A stretch of 26,477 nt of DNA, from assembly GCA_035443825.1 (NCBI GenBank), contig DAOMNN010000048.1, positions 1 to 26,477 on the forward strand, read 5' to 3'. A program made the translations under genes and the position numbers. Below the pieces are notes generated by a model that saw only the letters and a list, made by a program, of their open reading frames with translations, searched no databases and was not told where the DNA came from. This document shows, piece after piece, positions 7,265 to 15,588 of the stretch. How positions within the stretch are numbered: the first letter of the stretch is position 1; each line of letters begins with the position of its first letter. The stretch comes from DAOMNN01 sp035443825. Lineage in GTDB: Bacteria; Pseudomonadota; Gammaproteobacteria; Burkholderiales; Rhodocyclaceae.

Positions 7265-9646
7265 GTGAGCAATTTCATCGTCCGCAAGGTTGCCGTACTC
7301 GGTGCGGGTGTGATGGGCGCGCAGATCGCGGCGCACTGCGCCAATGCCGACGTCCCGGTGGTGCTGTTCGACCTTCCTGCAAAGGATGGCAAACCCAATG
7401 CGATCGTCGATAAGGCGCTGGCATCGCTCAAGAAGCTCGATCCGGCGCCGCTGGCGACAAAGGACCGGCTGGCCTTCATCACCGCCGCCAATTACGGGTC
7501 GGACCTGGAGCAGCTGCGCGATTGCGATCTCATCATCGAGGCGATCGCGGAGAAGATGGACTGGAAACTCGATCTGTACGCGAAGGTGGCGCCGTTCATC
7601 CGGCCGGATGCGGTGTTCGCGTCCAATACCTCGGGGCTGTCCATCAACCGTTTGTCCGAAGGCATGCCGGCGGAGTTGCGCAGCCGTTTCTGCGGCATCC
7701 ACTTCTTCAACCCGCCGCGCTACATGGCCCTGGTCGAACTGATTGCGACGGGCACCACCGATCCGGCCATGCTCGACCAGCTCGAGACCTGGCTGACCAC
7801 GCGTCTGGGCAAGAGCATCGTCCGCGCAAGGGACACGCCCAACTTCGTCGCCAACCGCATCGGGGTCTTCTCGATTCTGGCCGTGATGCATCACACCGCG
7901 CGTCTGGGCCTGGGCTTCGACGAAGTCGATGCGCTGACCGGCCCGAAGATCGGTCGGCCCAAGAGCGCGACCTACCGCACTGCCGACGTCGTGGGCCTGG
8001 ATACGCTCGCCCACGTCATCGGTACCATGGAGGCGACCCTTGCTGAAGATCCCTGGCACAGCTGTTTCGTCCGTCCGGCATGGCTTTCAGCCCTGATCGA
8101 CAAGGGTGCGCTGGGGCAGAAGACGCGCGCCGGCATCTATCGCAAGGAAGGCAAGCAGATCATGGTGCTCGATCTCGCGAGTCAGGACTATCGTCCGAGC
8201 GCGGGCGAAATCGCCCCCGAAGTCGCGGAGATTCTCAAGAACCGGAATCCTGCCGAGCGCTTTGCGCAATTGCGCGCGAGCGAGCACCCGCAGGCGCAGT
8301 TCCTGTGGTCGATCTTCCGTGACGTGTTCCATTACTGCGCTCACCATCTGGCGGACATCGCGGACAATGCGCGCGACGTCGATCTGGCGATGCGCTGGGG
8401 TTTCGGCTGGGCACAGGGCCCCTTCGAAACGTGGCAGGCGGCAGGTTGGCCCGATATTGCCGAGGCGCTCAAGGCGGACATCGCGGCGGGTCGCGCAATG
8501 GCCGACGCGCCGCTGCCTGCCTGGGTATTCGAGCGCGACGGCGTGCATGAGCCGTCGGGTTCGTACTCGGCGGCTACGGGGGGGCTCAAGCGACGTTCGG
8601 CCCTTGCCGTATACACCCGCCAGCTGTATCCGGACCAGGTGCTTGGCGAGGCGCGGCCGGATCATGGCGAGACCCGGTGGGAGAACGATGGTGTACGCCT
8701 GTGGACGCGGCCCGATCAGGATCCGCGCATCGGCATTCTGTCTTTCAAATCGAAGATGCATGCGATCGGCGAAGAGGTGCTCGACGGCCTCATCGAGGCG
8801 GTGGCCCGCTCCGAGCGGGAATTCGACGGTGTGGTGCTATGGCACGAGGCCCCGTTTGCGGTCGGGGCGAACCTGCAGCAGGTAGCCGAGGCGTGCAAGG
8901 CCGGCGAGTTCGAACTGCTCGAGCGCACTGTGGCCAAGTTCCAGCAGGCCTCGCTGACGCTGAAGCACGCGCAGGTACCGGTCGTCGCGGCGGTGCAGGG
9001 CATGGCACTGGGCGGTGGCTGCGAGTTCGCGATGCATGCCGGTCATCGCGTGATGGCACTCGAGTCCTATGTCGGTCTGGTCGAAGCCGGCGTGGGCCTG
9101 ATCCCGGCCGGTGGCGGATGCAAGGAGTTCGCGCTGCAGGCGCACGCCCAGGCGCAGAAGGCGGCCGGCGGGGACGTCTTTCCGTACATCCAGCAGAGCT
9201 TCCAGACCATCGCGATGGCCACGGTCGCCAAGAGTGCGCTGGAGGCAATCCAGCTCGGCTTCGCGAAGCCCTCCGACGACGTTCTGTTCAATCCCCATGA
9301 ACTGCTCCATGCCGCAATCCGCCGCGCCCGTGCGATGGCCGAGGCCGGTTATCGCCCGCCGATGGTGAATCCCGCGGTCACGGTCGCCGGCCGCAACGGC
9401 ATTGCCACATGCGAACTGATGCTGGTGAACATGGCCGAGGGCGGATTCATCTCGGCCTACGACTACAAGGTCGCGAAGGCTGCCGCCACGGCCTTGTGCG
9501 GTGGCGAGGTAGAGACGAATTCGCGGGTCCCGGAGGCCTGGATACTCGATGTCGAGCGCGCGCTCTTCGTCGATCTGCTCAAGACCGAGAAGACCCAGCA
9601 ACGCATCATGCACATGCTCGAGACCGGCAAGCCGCTGCGCAACTGA
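7265..9646 (+). CDS. Bifunctional 3-hydroxyacyl-CoA dehydrogenase / enoyl-CoA hydratase, FadN-like
   Basis: Carries the same two activities as the FadJ-like protein but with domains in reverse order. The 793-residue length matches Bacillus FadN (789). The Rossmann domain comes first (GAGVMGAQ from residue 13), with dehydrogenase residues His146 (GIHFFNP), Glu158 and Asn197 (FVANRIG). A second C-terminal-type dehydrogenase repeat spans roughly 340-420. The crotonase domain occupies about 480-700 and keeps both glutamates, Glu587 (GGGCEF) and Glu607 (GLVEAGVGLIPAGGG). The start is GTG at 7265, with AGGAG (7253-7257) 7 bases upstream; no ATG is near. The gap before it (114 bases) is the longest within the operon and shows no clear promoter. 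A FadA-like thiolase follows, as in the Bacillus fadNA pair. Confidence 0.91.
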   Translation: MSNFIVRKVAVLGAGVMGAQIAAHCANADVPVVLFDLPAKDGKPNAIVDKALASLKKLDPAPLATKDRLAFITAANYGSDLEQLRDCDLIIEAIAEKMDWKLDLYAKVAPFIRPDAVFASNTSGLSINRLSEGMPAELRSRFCGIHFFNPPRYMALVELIATGTTDPAMLDQLETWLTTRLGKSIVRARDTPNFVANRIGVFSILAVMHHTARLGLGFDEVDALTGPKIGRPKSATYRTADVVGLDTLAHVIGTMEATLAEDPWHSCFVRPAWLSALIDKGALGQKTRAGIYRKEGKQIMVLDLASQDYRPSAGEIAPEVAEILKNRNPAERFAQLRASEHPQAQFLWSIFRDVFHYCAHHLADIADNARDVDLAMRWGFGWAQGPFETWQAAGWPDIAEALKADIAAGRAMADAPLPAWVFERDGVHEPSGSYSAATGGLKRRSALAVYTRQLYPDQVLGEARPDHGETRWENDGVRLWTRPDQDPRIGILSFKSKMHAIGEEVLDGLIEAVARSEREFDGVVLWHEAPFAVGANLQQVAEACKAGEFELLERTVAKFQQASLTLKHAQVPVVAAVQGMALGGGCEFAMHAGHRVMALESYVGLVEAGVGLIPAGGGCKEFALQAHAQAQKAAGGDVFPYIQQSFQTIAMATVAKSALEAIQLGFAKPSDDVLFNPHELLHAAIRRARAMAEAGYRPPMVNPAVTVAGRNGIATCELMLVNMAEGGFISAYDYKVAKAAATALCGGEVETNSRVPEAWILDVERALFVDLLKTEKTQQRIMHMLETGKPLRN

Positions 9647-9683
9647 CACGCGGGGCGCTTGCGAAAGGACATTGGAGAAACAG

Positions 9684-10883
9684 ATGAGCAAACAGATTCA
9701 GGAAGCCTACATCGTCGCCGCGACACGCACGCCGGTGGCCAAGCGCAACGGCATGTTCCGCAGCGTGCGCCCCGACGACATGCTCGCTCACGTGCTGTCG
9801 GCGGTCGTCGGCAAGGTAGCGGGGCTGGACCCGCGGGAGATCGGTGACGTGATCGTGGGCTGCGCGATGCCGGAAGCCGAGCAGGGCATGAACGTGGCAC
9901 GCATCGGCGCCTTGCTGGCGGGACTCCCGAATTCCGTTCCGGGCATCACGATCAACCGCTTCTGTTCGTCCGGCGTGCAGGCCGTGGCCGACGCCGCAGC
10001 CCGCATCCGCCTCGGCGAGGCGGACGTGATGCTTGCTGCGGGCACCGAGTCGATGAGTGCGATGCCGCAGATCATGGGCAACAAGGTCAGTCTCAATCCG
10101 GCGATCTTCGCGCGCGAGGAGAACCTGGGCATCGCATTCGGCATGGGACTGACCGCCGAGAAGGTCGCGCAGAGATGGAAGGTCGGCCGCGAGGAGCAGG
10201 ATGCCTTCGCCCTGCAGTCCAACCAGCGCGCCTGCGCGGCGATCGCCGCGGGCCATTTCCGTGACGAGATCACGCCTTACACGGTGCGCAGCCATCTGCC
10301 CGGTGCGGACGGGGCGGTGCGCGTCGTCGAGCGGGTATGCGACACCGACGAAGGCCCGCGTCCCGATGCCTCCCTCGAAACGCTGGGCAAGCTGCGGCCG
10401 GTGTTCGCTGCGAGAGGCTCGGTGACCGCGGGCAACAGTTCACAGATGTCTGACGGCGCCGGCGCGGTTTTGCTGATGAGCGAGGCGGCACTCAAGCGCT
10501 ATGGGCTGACGCCGATCGCACGCTTCGTGAGCTATTCGGTCGCGGGCGTGCCTCCCGAGATCATGGGGATCGGACCCGTCGAGGCGATTCCGCGCGCGCT
10601 CAAGGCGGGCGGCGTCGCTCTCGCGGACGTGGGCTGGATCGAGCTGAACGAGGCTTTTGCGGCGCAGTCGATCGCGGTGATGCGCGAACTCGATCTCGAT
10701 CCGGCACGGGTGAATCCGCTGGGCGGCGCGATCGCCCTCGGCCATCCACTCGGCGCCACCGGCGCGATTCGTACGGCCACGCTGATGAGTGCGATGCAAC
10801 GCGATCCGGAACTGCGCTACGGCATGATCACGATGTGCATCGGGACGGGGATGGGCGCAGCAGGCCTCTTCGAAAGGGTCTGA
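9684..10883 (+). CDS. fadA: Acetyl-CoA C-acyltransferase (thiolase), FadA-like
   Basis: Second beta-ketothiolase of the operon, 399 residues, the usual thiolase II length. The catalytic residues are Cys94 in NRFCSSGVQA, His354 in GHPLGATG and Cys385 in CIGTGMGAAG; NEAFAAQS is present. Upstream in-frame codons exist, but the ATG at 9684 has GGAG (9674-9677) 6 bases before it, and MSKQIQEAYIVAATRTP is a normal thiolase N-terminus. It sits 37 bases after the FadN-like gene, and this pair matches the FadN-FadA arrangement of Bacillus. It is clearly diverged from the FadI-like thiolase at 3381-4661, so this is not a recent duplication. Confidence 0.92.
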   Translation: MSKQIQEAYIVAATRTPVAKRNGMFRSVRPDDMLAHVLSAVVGKVAGLDPREIGDVIVGCAMPEAEQGMNVARIGALLAGLPNSVPGITINRFCSSGVQAVADAAARIRLGEADVMLAAGTESMSAMPQIMGNKVSLNPAIFAREENLGIAFGMGLTAEKVAQRWKVGREEQDAFALQSNQRACAAIAAGHFRDEITPYTVRSHLPGADGAVRVVERVCDTDEGPRPDASLETLGKLRPVFAARGSVTAGNSSQMSDGAGAVLLMSEAALKRYGLTPIARFVSYSVAGVPPEIMGIGPVEAIPRALKAGGVALADVGWIELNEAFAAQSIAVMRELDLDPARVNPLGGAIALGHPLGATGAIRTATLMSAMQRDPELRYGMITMCIGTGMGAAGLFERV

Positions 10884-10983
10884 CCGACGGCGCGGACGGC
10901 GGCACGGAATTACCCTCCATCCCCCGTGTTGCCGCCGAGCGCCACGCCGTCCTGCCCGCCCCGACCTCGATTGCCGCCGGATC

Positions 10984-11499
10984 ATGCGCCCGAAGATTCT
11001 CGACCTCGTCCCGCCGCGCTTTCGCGCCACCGCACTGCGTCTCGGCTTCAACCTTTATCCATCATATCGGTCCAGCGGCGGACGGGTGGTTCATGTGTCA
11101 AGGGATCTGCGCACGATCCGGGTGATGCTGCGCCATTCATGGAAAACCGTGAATCCCGCCGGGTCGCTTTTCGGCGGAGCCTTGTATGCGGTGACCGACC
11201 CGATGTTCGCGATGCTTCTTGCGCTGCAACTCGGCGACGACGTCGTGATATGGGACAAGGCCGGAAACATCCGCTATCGCCGTCCCGGACGCAGTCACCT
11301 GTTCGCGGAGTTCCACGTGAGCGACGAGGATCTCGAGGCCGTGCGCAAGGCATTACGCGACGCCGGCGAAACGCAGCGAAGCTTCCGCGTCGAGCTGAAG
11401 GACGGGCAGGGGCGAGCGCATGTGGAAATCGAGAAAACCGTCTACATTGCGACCAAGGCGTGCTACAAGGCGAAGCTTGCGCGCAACGGCGAAGGATGA
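10984..11499 (+). CDS. DUF4442-type hotdog-fold protein, putative acyl-CoA thioesterase
   Basis: This 171-residue protein resembles the DUF4442 branch of hotdog proteins, some annotated as tetrameric acyl-CoA thioesterases. Supporting features are the N-terminal LVPPRFRATALRLGFNLYP helix region, the central NPAGSLFGGALYAVTDPMF, where hotdog enzymes place their active-site helix, and the long C-terminal strand IEKTVYIATKACYKAK. The start has no strong ribosome-binding site and lies 100 bases after the FadA-like stop, in a stretch without an evident promoter. It is the second potential thioesterase in the operon. The substrate is unknown and catalytic activity is assumed by family only. Confidence 0.75.
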   Translation: MRPKILDLVPPRFRATALRLGFNLYPSYRSSGGRVVHVSRDLRTIRVMLRHSWKTVNPAGSLFGGALYAVTDPMFAMLLALQLGDDVVIWDKAGNIRYRRPGRSHLFAEFHVSDEDLEAVRKALRDAGETQRSFRVELKDGQGRAHVEIEKTVYIATKACYKAKLARNGEG

Positions 11500-11538
11500 A
11501 AGCATGCCGCGAGGGCACCTGAATGGGAGAACTGATTG

Positions 11539-12339
11539 ATGGCCAATACGGTTTTGTTCGATGTCGCGGATCGGGTCGCGACCCTCACCCTCAACCGCCC
11601 CGAGCAGCTCAATACGCTGTCAGTCGAGATGATGGAGGACCTCTACCTTGCCGCCCGCCGTCTGCGTGAGTGCAAGGATGCGGATGTGGTGGTGATCACC
11701 GGCGCCGGCGGCCATTTCATGGCCGGCGGGGATCTGAACGATTTCGCGCGGCATTTCCATCTCAAGCCGGAGGCCCGCCTGGTCACTTTCCGTGCAATCA
11801 TCGAGAAACACGTGAATCCGACCGTGGAGATCCTGCAGGGCCTGCAGCAACCGGTCGTTGCCAAGGTGCGCGGTGCTTGCGCAGGTTTCGGGCTTTCGCT
11901 GATGCTCGGGTGCGACCTGGCGATATGCGCAGACAACACCAAGTTCACCACTGCCTACGGGTCGATCGGCCTCTCGGCCGATGGCGGCATGTCCTACTTT
12001 CTGCCCCGCGTGGTGGGTAGCCGCAAGGCGATGGAGTTGCTGCTCCTGGCCGAGCGCTTCGACGCCGCAGAGGCCATGCGCCTGGGCTTGGTGAACCGTG
12101 TGGTCACGGCACAGGAACTCGACGATGCGGTCACGACGCTGACGGGGCGTCTGCTAAGGGGTCCGCGTCACGCCTACGGTGAAGTCAAGCGGCTGCTGGC
12201 TGCAGCGCTGGATCAGCAGCTGGAGAGCCAGTTGCAAAGCGAGGCCGAAGCGTTCGGACGATGCAGCGCCACCGGGGACTTCGTCGAGGGCGTCACGGCA
12301 TTCCTCGAGAAACGCAAGCCGGATTTTCGGGGTGCTTGA
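11539..12339 (+). CDS. Enoyl-CoA hydratase/isomerase family protein, isomerase-type active site
   Basis: This 266-residue single-domain crotonase has the standard length. The oxyanion-hole segments are recognisable (HFMAGGDLNDF near 59-69 and GACAGFGLSLMLGCD near 112-126). Both hydratase glutamates are missing: aligned against enoyl-CoA hydratase, the first is Ser120 and the second Tyr140. Asp148 in GLSADGG sits where isomerase-type members such as PaaG have their catalytic aspartate. A double-bond isomerase role, for example for unsaturated fatty acids, therefore fits better than hydration (inference). GGGAGA (11525-11530) is 8 bases before the ATG at 11539; a TTG three bases earlier is the alternative. 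It is probably the last gene of the operon. Confidence 0.85.
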   Translation: MANTVLFDVADRVATLTLNRPEQLNTLSVEMMEDLYLAARRLRECKDADVVVITGAGGHFMAGGDLNDFARHFHLKPEARLVTFRAIIEKHVNPTVEILQGLQQPVVAKVRGACAGFGLSLMLGCDLAICADNTKFTTAYGSIGLSADGGMSYFLPRVVGSRKAMELLLLAERFDAAEAMRLGLVNRVVTAQELDDAVTTLTGRLLRGPRHAYGEVKRLLAAALDQQLESQLQSEAEAFGRCSATGDFVEGVTAFLEKRKPDFRGA

Positions 12340-12435
12340 ACCCGGGCGTCGTGAGCGCCGCGTGTCGGCGCGATGTTGCACCCTGGGCGCCCTTGTACGT
12401 AAGCTGTGCATGTTCGAGGCACCGGTTGGGTCAGA

Positions 12436-12927
12436 ATGAAAAGAGTCGCCAGAAAGGGCCGGACAGACGTACCCGCCAAGATCGCCCACGCCGAGCGCGC
12501 GAAAAGGCGCGATCGCAGAATGCTGATTCGCGCCGGGCTTGCGCTGGCCGTCCTTGCTCCGCTCGCCTATTTCGGGGTGAACGAGTACGAGCGCAGGGCG
12601 GCGGTGCGCCTCGATCTTTCGGTGATCGGCAACGGGCGCCCCACCGTGGTTCAGGTTCATGATTTCAGTTCGACCGAATCACGCCAGCTACGGGACAATC
12701 TTTCGGCGGTCGAGCGTGAGTTCAGCCCCGCCGTGCAGTTCCGGATTGCCGATCTCGCGACGCCCGATGGCGCGATTCTGGCGCGGCGTCACAACGCCAC
12801 GCGCGCTACCCTGCTCCTTTTCGGCGCGGACGGCGTGTTGCGCGAAACCCTGGTCGGGGTCCAGGAGCCGGCGGCAATCCGTTCGGCGATCGCTGCAAGC
12901 TTTCCCGGCGCTCGCCGCGCGGACTGA
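12436..12927 (+). CDS. Hypothetical membrane-anchored thioredoxin-like protein without cysteines
   Basis: This 163-residue protein has a very basic N-terminus, one transmembrane helix at about residues 31-51 (LIRAGLALAVLAPLAYFGV) and an extracytoplasmic domain. That domain looks like a degenerate thioredoxin fold: strand TVVQVHDF, helix SRQLRDNLSAVEREF, strand VQFRIADLA, then ATLLLFGADGVLRETLVG, which resembles the C-terminal half of thioredoxins. There is no cysteine anywhere, so no CxxC motif and no redox activity. The cis-proline site also seems lost. The fold call is by eye. The gene is separated from the fad operon by 96 bases and ends 9 bases from the convergent LysR gene. Confidence 0.7.
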   Translation: MKRVARKGRTDVPAKIAHAERAKRRDRRMLIRAGLALAVLAPLAYFGVNEYERRAAVRLDLSVIGNGRPTVVQVHDFSSTESRQLRDNLSAVEREFSPAVQFRIADLATPDGAILARRHNATRATLLLFGADGVLRETLVGVQEPAAIRSAIAASFPGARRAD

Positions 12928-12936
12928 AGATATCGG

Positions 12937-13821
12937 CTACGTGGCGCCGAAGGTCGCGCAAAGCCAGGCCACGAAATCCACCACGGGCGCACGCCGACCC
13001 TGATTCGGTCGATGTACGACGTAGTAGGTGAAGGGCGCCGGTGCGGCAATTCCGAACAGCGGTCGCAGTCGACCGGATTCGACCCAGGCGGCGGAAAGCC
13101 GCGTCGTTCCCACGGCAACGCCGAGTCCGGACGCGGCCACCTCGAAGAGCATCCCCAGATCGTTGAAGACCGCGCCACGCTCGGGCTCCGGCCAGTCGAG
13201 TCCGGCGGCCTCGAGCCACGGCTTCCACGGCAGCAACGGCGATCGCAACAACGCGGCGTGCGCGAGATCGGCGGGCCTGTGCAGTTCGTGCAGACTCGTG
13301 TATCCGGGTGCGGCGAGCGGCACGACCTCATCGTCGAAAAGCTTCGCCACGACGCAACCCGGATAGTCGCCAAGCCCCCATCGCACCTCGACATCGGCGG
13401 CTTCGGCGGTGACGTCCTGCAGTGGAATCGAGAGGTGTACCTCAAGTTCGACTTCGGGATACAGGCGCAGATACTCGGGCAGCCGTGCCATAAGAAGCTG
13501 GCGTGCAAACGTCGGGGGCACCGAAACACGCAATCGCTCGAACTCGCCGCGTGACGCCCGCCCGGCGGTGGCGAGCCGATCGAAGGCCTCACGCACGTTC
13601 TCGAGGTATAGCCGGCCGCCCGTGGTCAGGCGTACTCCGCCCGGGATGCGTTCGAACAGCATCATTCCCAGCAGTGCTTCGAGCTGACGGATGCGATGAC
13701 TGATCGCGCTGGGGGTAACGCACAATTCCTCGGCTGCCTGCGCGAAACCGCCGCGACGGGCTGCCGCCTCGAACGCAGCGAGCGCATGCATCGGCGGTAC
13801 CCTGCGCACCGTACCGTTCAT
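12937..13821 (-). CDS. LysR-family transcriptional regulator, GcvA-like
   Basis: This 294-residue protein has a winged helix-turn-helix at about 8-66 (MHALAAFEAAARRGGFAQAA, then LCVTPSAISHRIRQLE) and a C-terminal periplasmic-binding-like effector domain. The N-terminus with PPMHALAAFEAAAR and the WGLGDYPG segment resemble the GcvA subgroup. The start codon overlaps the stop of the tag gene (ATGA, 13818-13821), with GGAG inside tag about 6 bases upstream, so translation is probably coupled. Its targets cannot be told: no divergent partner gene lies next to it, unlike most LysR genes. The effector is unknown. Confidence 0.87.
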   Translation of the reverse strand: MNGTVRRVPPMHALAAFEAAARRGGFAQAAEELCVTPSAISHRIRQLEALLGMMLFERIPGGVRLTTGGRLYLENVREAFDRLATAGRASRGEFERLRVSVPPTFARQLLMARLPEYLRLYPEVELEVHLSIPLQDVTAEAADVEVRWGLGDYPGCVVAKLFDDEVVPLAAPGYTSLHELHRPADLAHAALLRSPLLPWKPWLEAAGLDWPEPERGAVFNDLGMLFEVAASGLGVAVGTTRLSAAWVESGRLRPLFGIAAPAPFTYYVVHRPNQGRRAPVVDFVAWLCATFGAT

Positions 13822-14402
13822 GGACGCTCCGAGTCCGTGGCGCCCACTTCCCCGTGGCGAAAACAGTCGGTCGTGTGGTCGTTCACCATTCCGACCGCCT
13901 GCATGAAGGCATAGCAGATGGTACTGCCGACGAACTTGAAGCCCCGCCCCTTCAGCGCCTTGCTCATCGCGTCAGATTCGGGCGTGGTCGCGGGCACGGC
14001 CGACAGCGTTGGCCACGCATTGTCCCTTGGAGTTCCATCCGCGAAGGCCCACAGCCATGCGACCGGGTCGTCGCCGCGCTCGATCAGGTCCAGCCACGCT
14101 CGGGCGTTGATCACCGCGGCTTCGACCTTGGCACGATTGCGGATGATCCCGGAGTCCGCGAGCAGGGCCGCCTTCTTCGCATCGTCGTAGCGTGCGATGC
14201 GCTCCGGATCGAAGCCGTCGAACACCGCACGGTAGTGTGCGCGCTTCTTCAACACCGTCAGCCATGACAGGCCTGCCTGGGTGCCCTCGAGGAGCAGAAA
14301 CTCGAACAGGATCCGAGGGTCGCGCACCGGCACGCCCCACTCCTGGTCGTGATACGCGAGATACAGGGGGTCGTCACCGACCCAGGCGCAACGCGTCGTC
14401 AT
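13818..14402 (-). CDS. tag: DNA-3-methyladenine glycosylase I
   Basis: Removes 3-methyladenine from alkylated DNA as the first step of base excision repair, in the cytoplasm. The 194-residue length is close to E. coli Tag (187). The N-terminus MTTRCAW continues with DPLYLAYHDQEWGVP, a family hallmark. The zinc ligands align one residue shifted from E. coli: Cys5, His18, His176 and Cys180 (in NDHTTDCF). GLSWLTVLKKR and GFKFVGSTICYAFMQA are also typical. GGGAG lies about 8 bases before the ATG. It is downstream of a VWA gene (97-base gap) and overlaps the start of a LysR gene by 4 bases. Confidence 0.95.
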   Translation of the reverse strand: MTTRCAWVGDDPLYLAYHDQEWGVPVRDPRILFEFLLLEGTQAGLSWLTVLKKRAHYRAVFDGFDPERIARYDDAKKAALLADSGIIRNRAKVEAAVINARAWLDLIERGDDPVAWLWAFADGTPRDNAWPTLSAVPATTPESDAMSKALKGRGFKFVGSTICYAFMQAVGMVNDHTTDCFRHGEVGATDSERP

Positions 14403-14499
14403 CGATCAGCTCCCGTCAAAGATCCGCTCGAATGATCTCACATCGTTCTGCCGCCTTGCGGCCCCGGATGCGGGTCAGGAGACGATGCTCGGGTCCGTG

Positions 14500-15588
14500 C
14501 TACCGCCCGCCCGGAGGCCCGGAGTCCGTGCGCGCGGCCGGCCCGACCGGCGATGCGGGCAGGCCGAACCACAGGAGCGAAAGGACTGCCGCGGCAAACA
14601 TGAGAAGGACGGCGCAGGCTGCCATCAGCGCCGTGATCTCGGTTTCCTGAGTGTCGAGGACGAACCGCGCGGAGAGATTCTCGTATACTTCCTCCAGTGC
14701 GGATGCATCGTCCGCGTGAAAATACTCCGCGCCCGTGATGTCGGCGATCGCCCGCAGGCTTTCCTCGTCGAAGCGGGAATAGAACGACCATCCTGCGGTC
14801 GTCACCATGCTGCCATCCTCACTACCGAATCCCACCGTGTACACGCGGATGCCCCGATCGGCTGCAAGCTGAGCCGCATCGAGCGGATGCGGCCCGGAGG
14901 TCGTGCTGCCATCGGTAAGCAGAATGATGATCGCCGACGCGTTCGATCCGGCTGCCTGGCGCTCCCGGGGGGACTGCTCCCGACGAAGCCGATCGTCACC
15001 ATCGTTCATGAACCGCTGACCGAACAGCATTGCCTCAAGCTCGAATCCGTCCTCGGGAAAGATCGCGCCGAGGGACACCACGATGCCACTCCCGATGGCC
15101 GTGTGACGGTCGAGGCGAAACCGGTCGACGGCGGCGATCGCGTCCTCGCGACCGAGCGTCGGTGCCTGGACAAGGGAGGCGGTTCCTGCAAAGGACACGA
15201 TGCCGATGCGAATGTCGGGAGGCTGGGCGAGGATGAAGTCGCGGGCCGCGGCCTGTGCCGCAGCCAGACGATTGGGGGCGATGTCCGGGGCGGCCATGCT
15301 CAGTGATACGTCGATTGCGAGCACCACAGTGCGCTGCCCGGAGGGAAGGGTGATGAGGGTGGTCGGGCGCGTCATCGCGGCAATTGCCGCAGTCATCGCA
15401 AGCAGGAGCAGCAGGGGTGGGATATGGCGGCGCAACCGTTGCCCCGGGCCGATCGCCCCGCGAACCAGACTCAGGCTTGCATAGCGCAGCGCTGCCCGGC
15501 TTCTGCGGCGCAGCAGGATGATGTAGGCCGTGACCAGAACGGGCAAGGCCAGCAACATCCACAGCATTTCAGGCCAGATCAGGGTCAT
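14500..15588 (-). CDS. VWA-domain membrane protein, BatA/BatB-like (copy 1)
   Basis: This 362-residue protein has two N-terminal transmembrane helices (about 6-26 and 57-73), a von Willebrand A domain and a C-terminal helix near 318-340. The MIDAS metal site is intact: Asp93-x-Ser95-x-Ser97 in DVSLSM and the downstream LLTDGST. GGAG sits 7 bases before the ATG at 15588; an in-frame ATG 60 bases further upstream lacks this and would add an atypical tail. It is a clear paralogue of the VWA protein at 19009-20025, with matching N-terminus, MIDAS numbering and C-terminal helix. It differs by an extra stretch rich in charged residues before the TDG strand. The two copies face opposite ways around the protease/MoxR/DUF58 genes. 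Confidence 0.87.
   Translation of the reverse strand: MTLIWPEMLWMLLALPVLVTAYIILLRRRSRAALRYASLSLVRGAIGPGQRLRRHIPPLLLLLAMTAAIAAMTRPTTLITLPSGQRTVVLAIDVSLSMAAPDIAPNRLAAAQAAARDFILAQPPDIRIGIVSFAGTASLVQAPTLGREDAIAAVDRFRLDRHTAIGSGIVVSLGAIFPEDGFELEAMLFGQRFMNDGDDRLRREQSPRERQAAGSNASAIIILLTDGSTTSGPHPLDAAQLAADRGIRVYTVGFGSEDGSMVTTAGWSFYSRFDEESLRAIADITGAEYFHADDASALEEVYENLSARFVLDTQETEITALMAACAVLLMFAAAVLSLLWFGLPASPVGPAARTDSGPPGGR

Noticed and set aside
12355..12371. Hairpin GCGCCG-cgtgt-CGGCGC after the crotonase gene
   Set aside because: It sits where the operon should end but lacks a T-run, and such stems are common by chance in GC-rich DNA.
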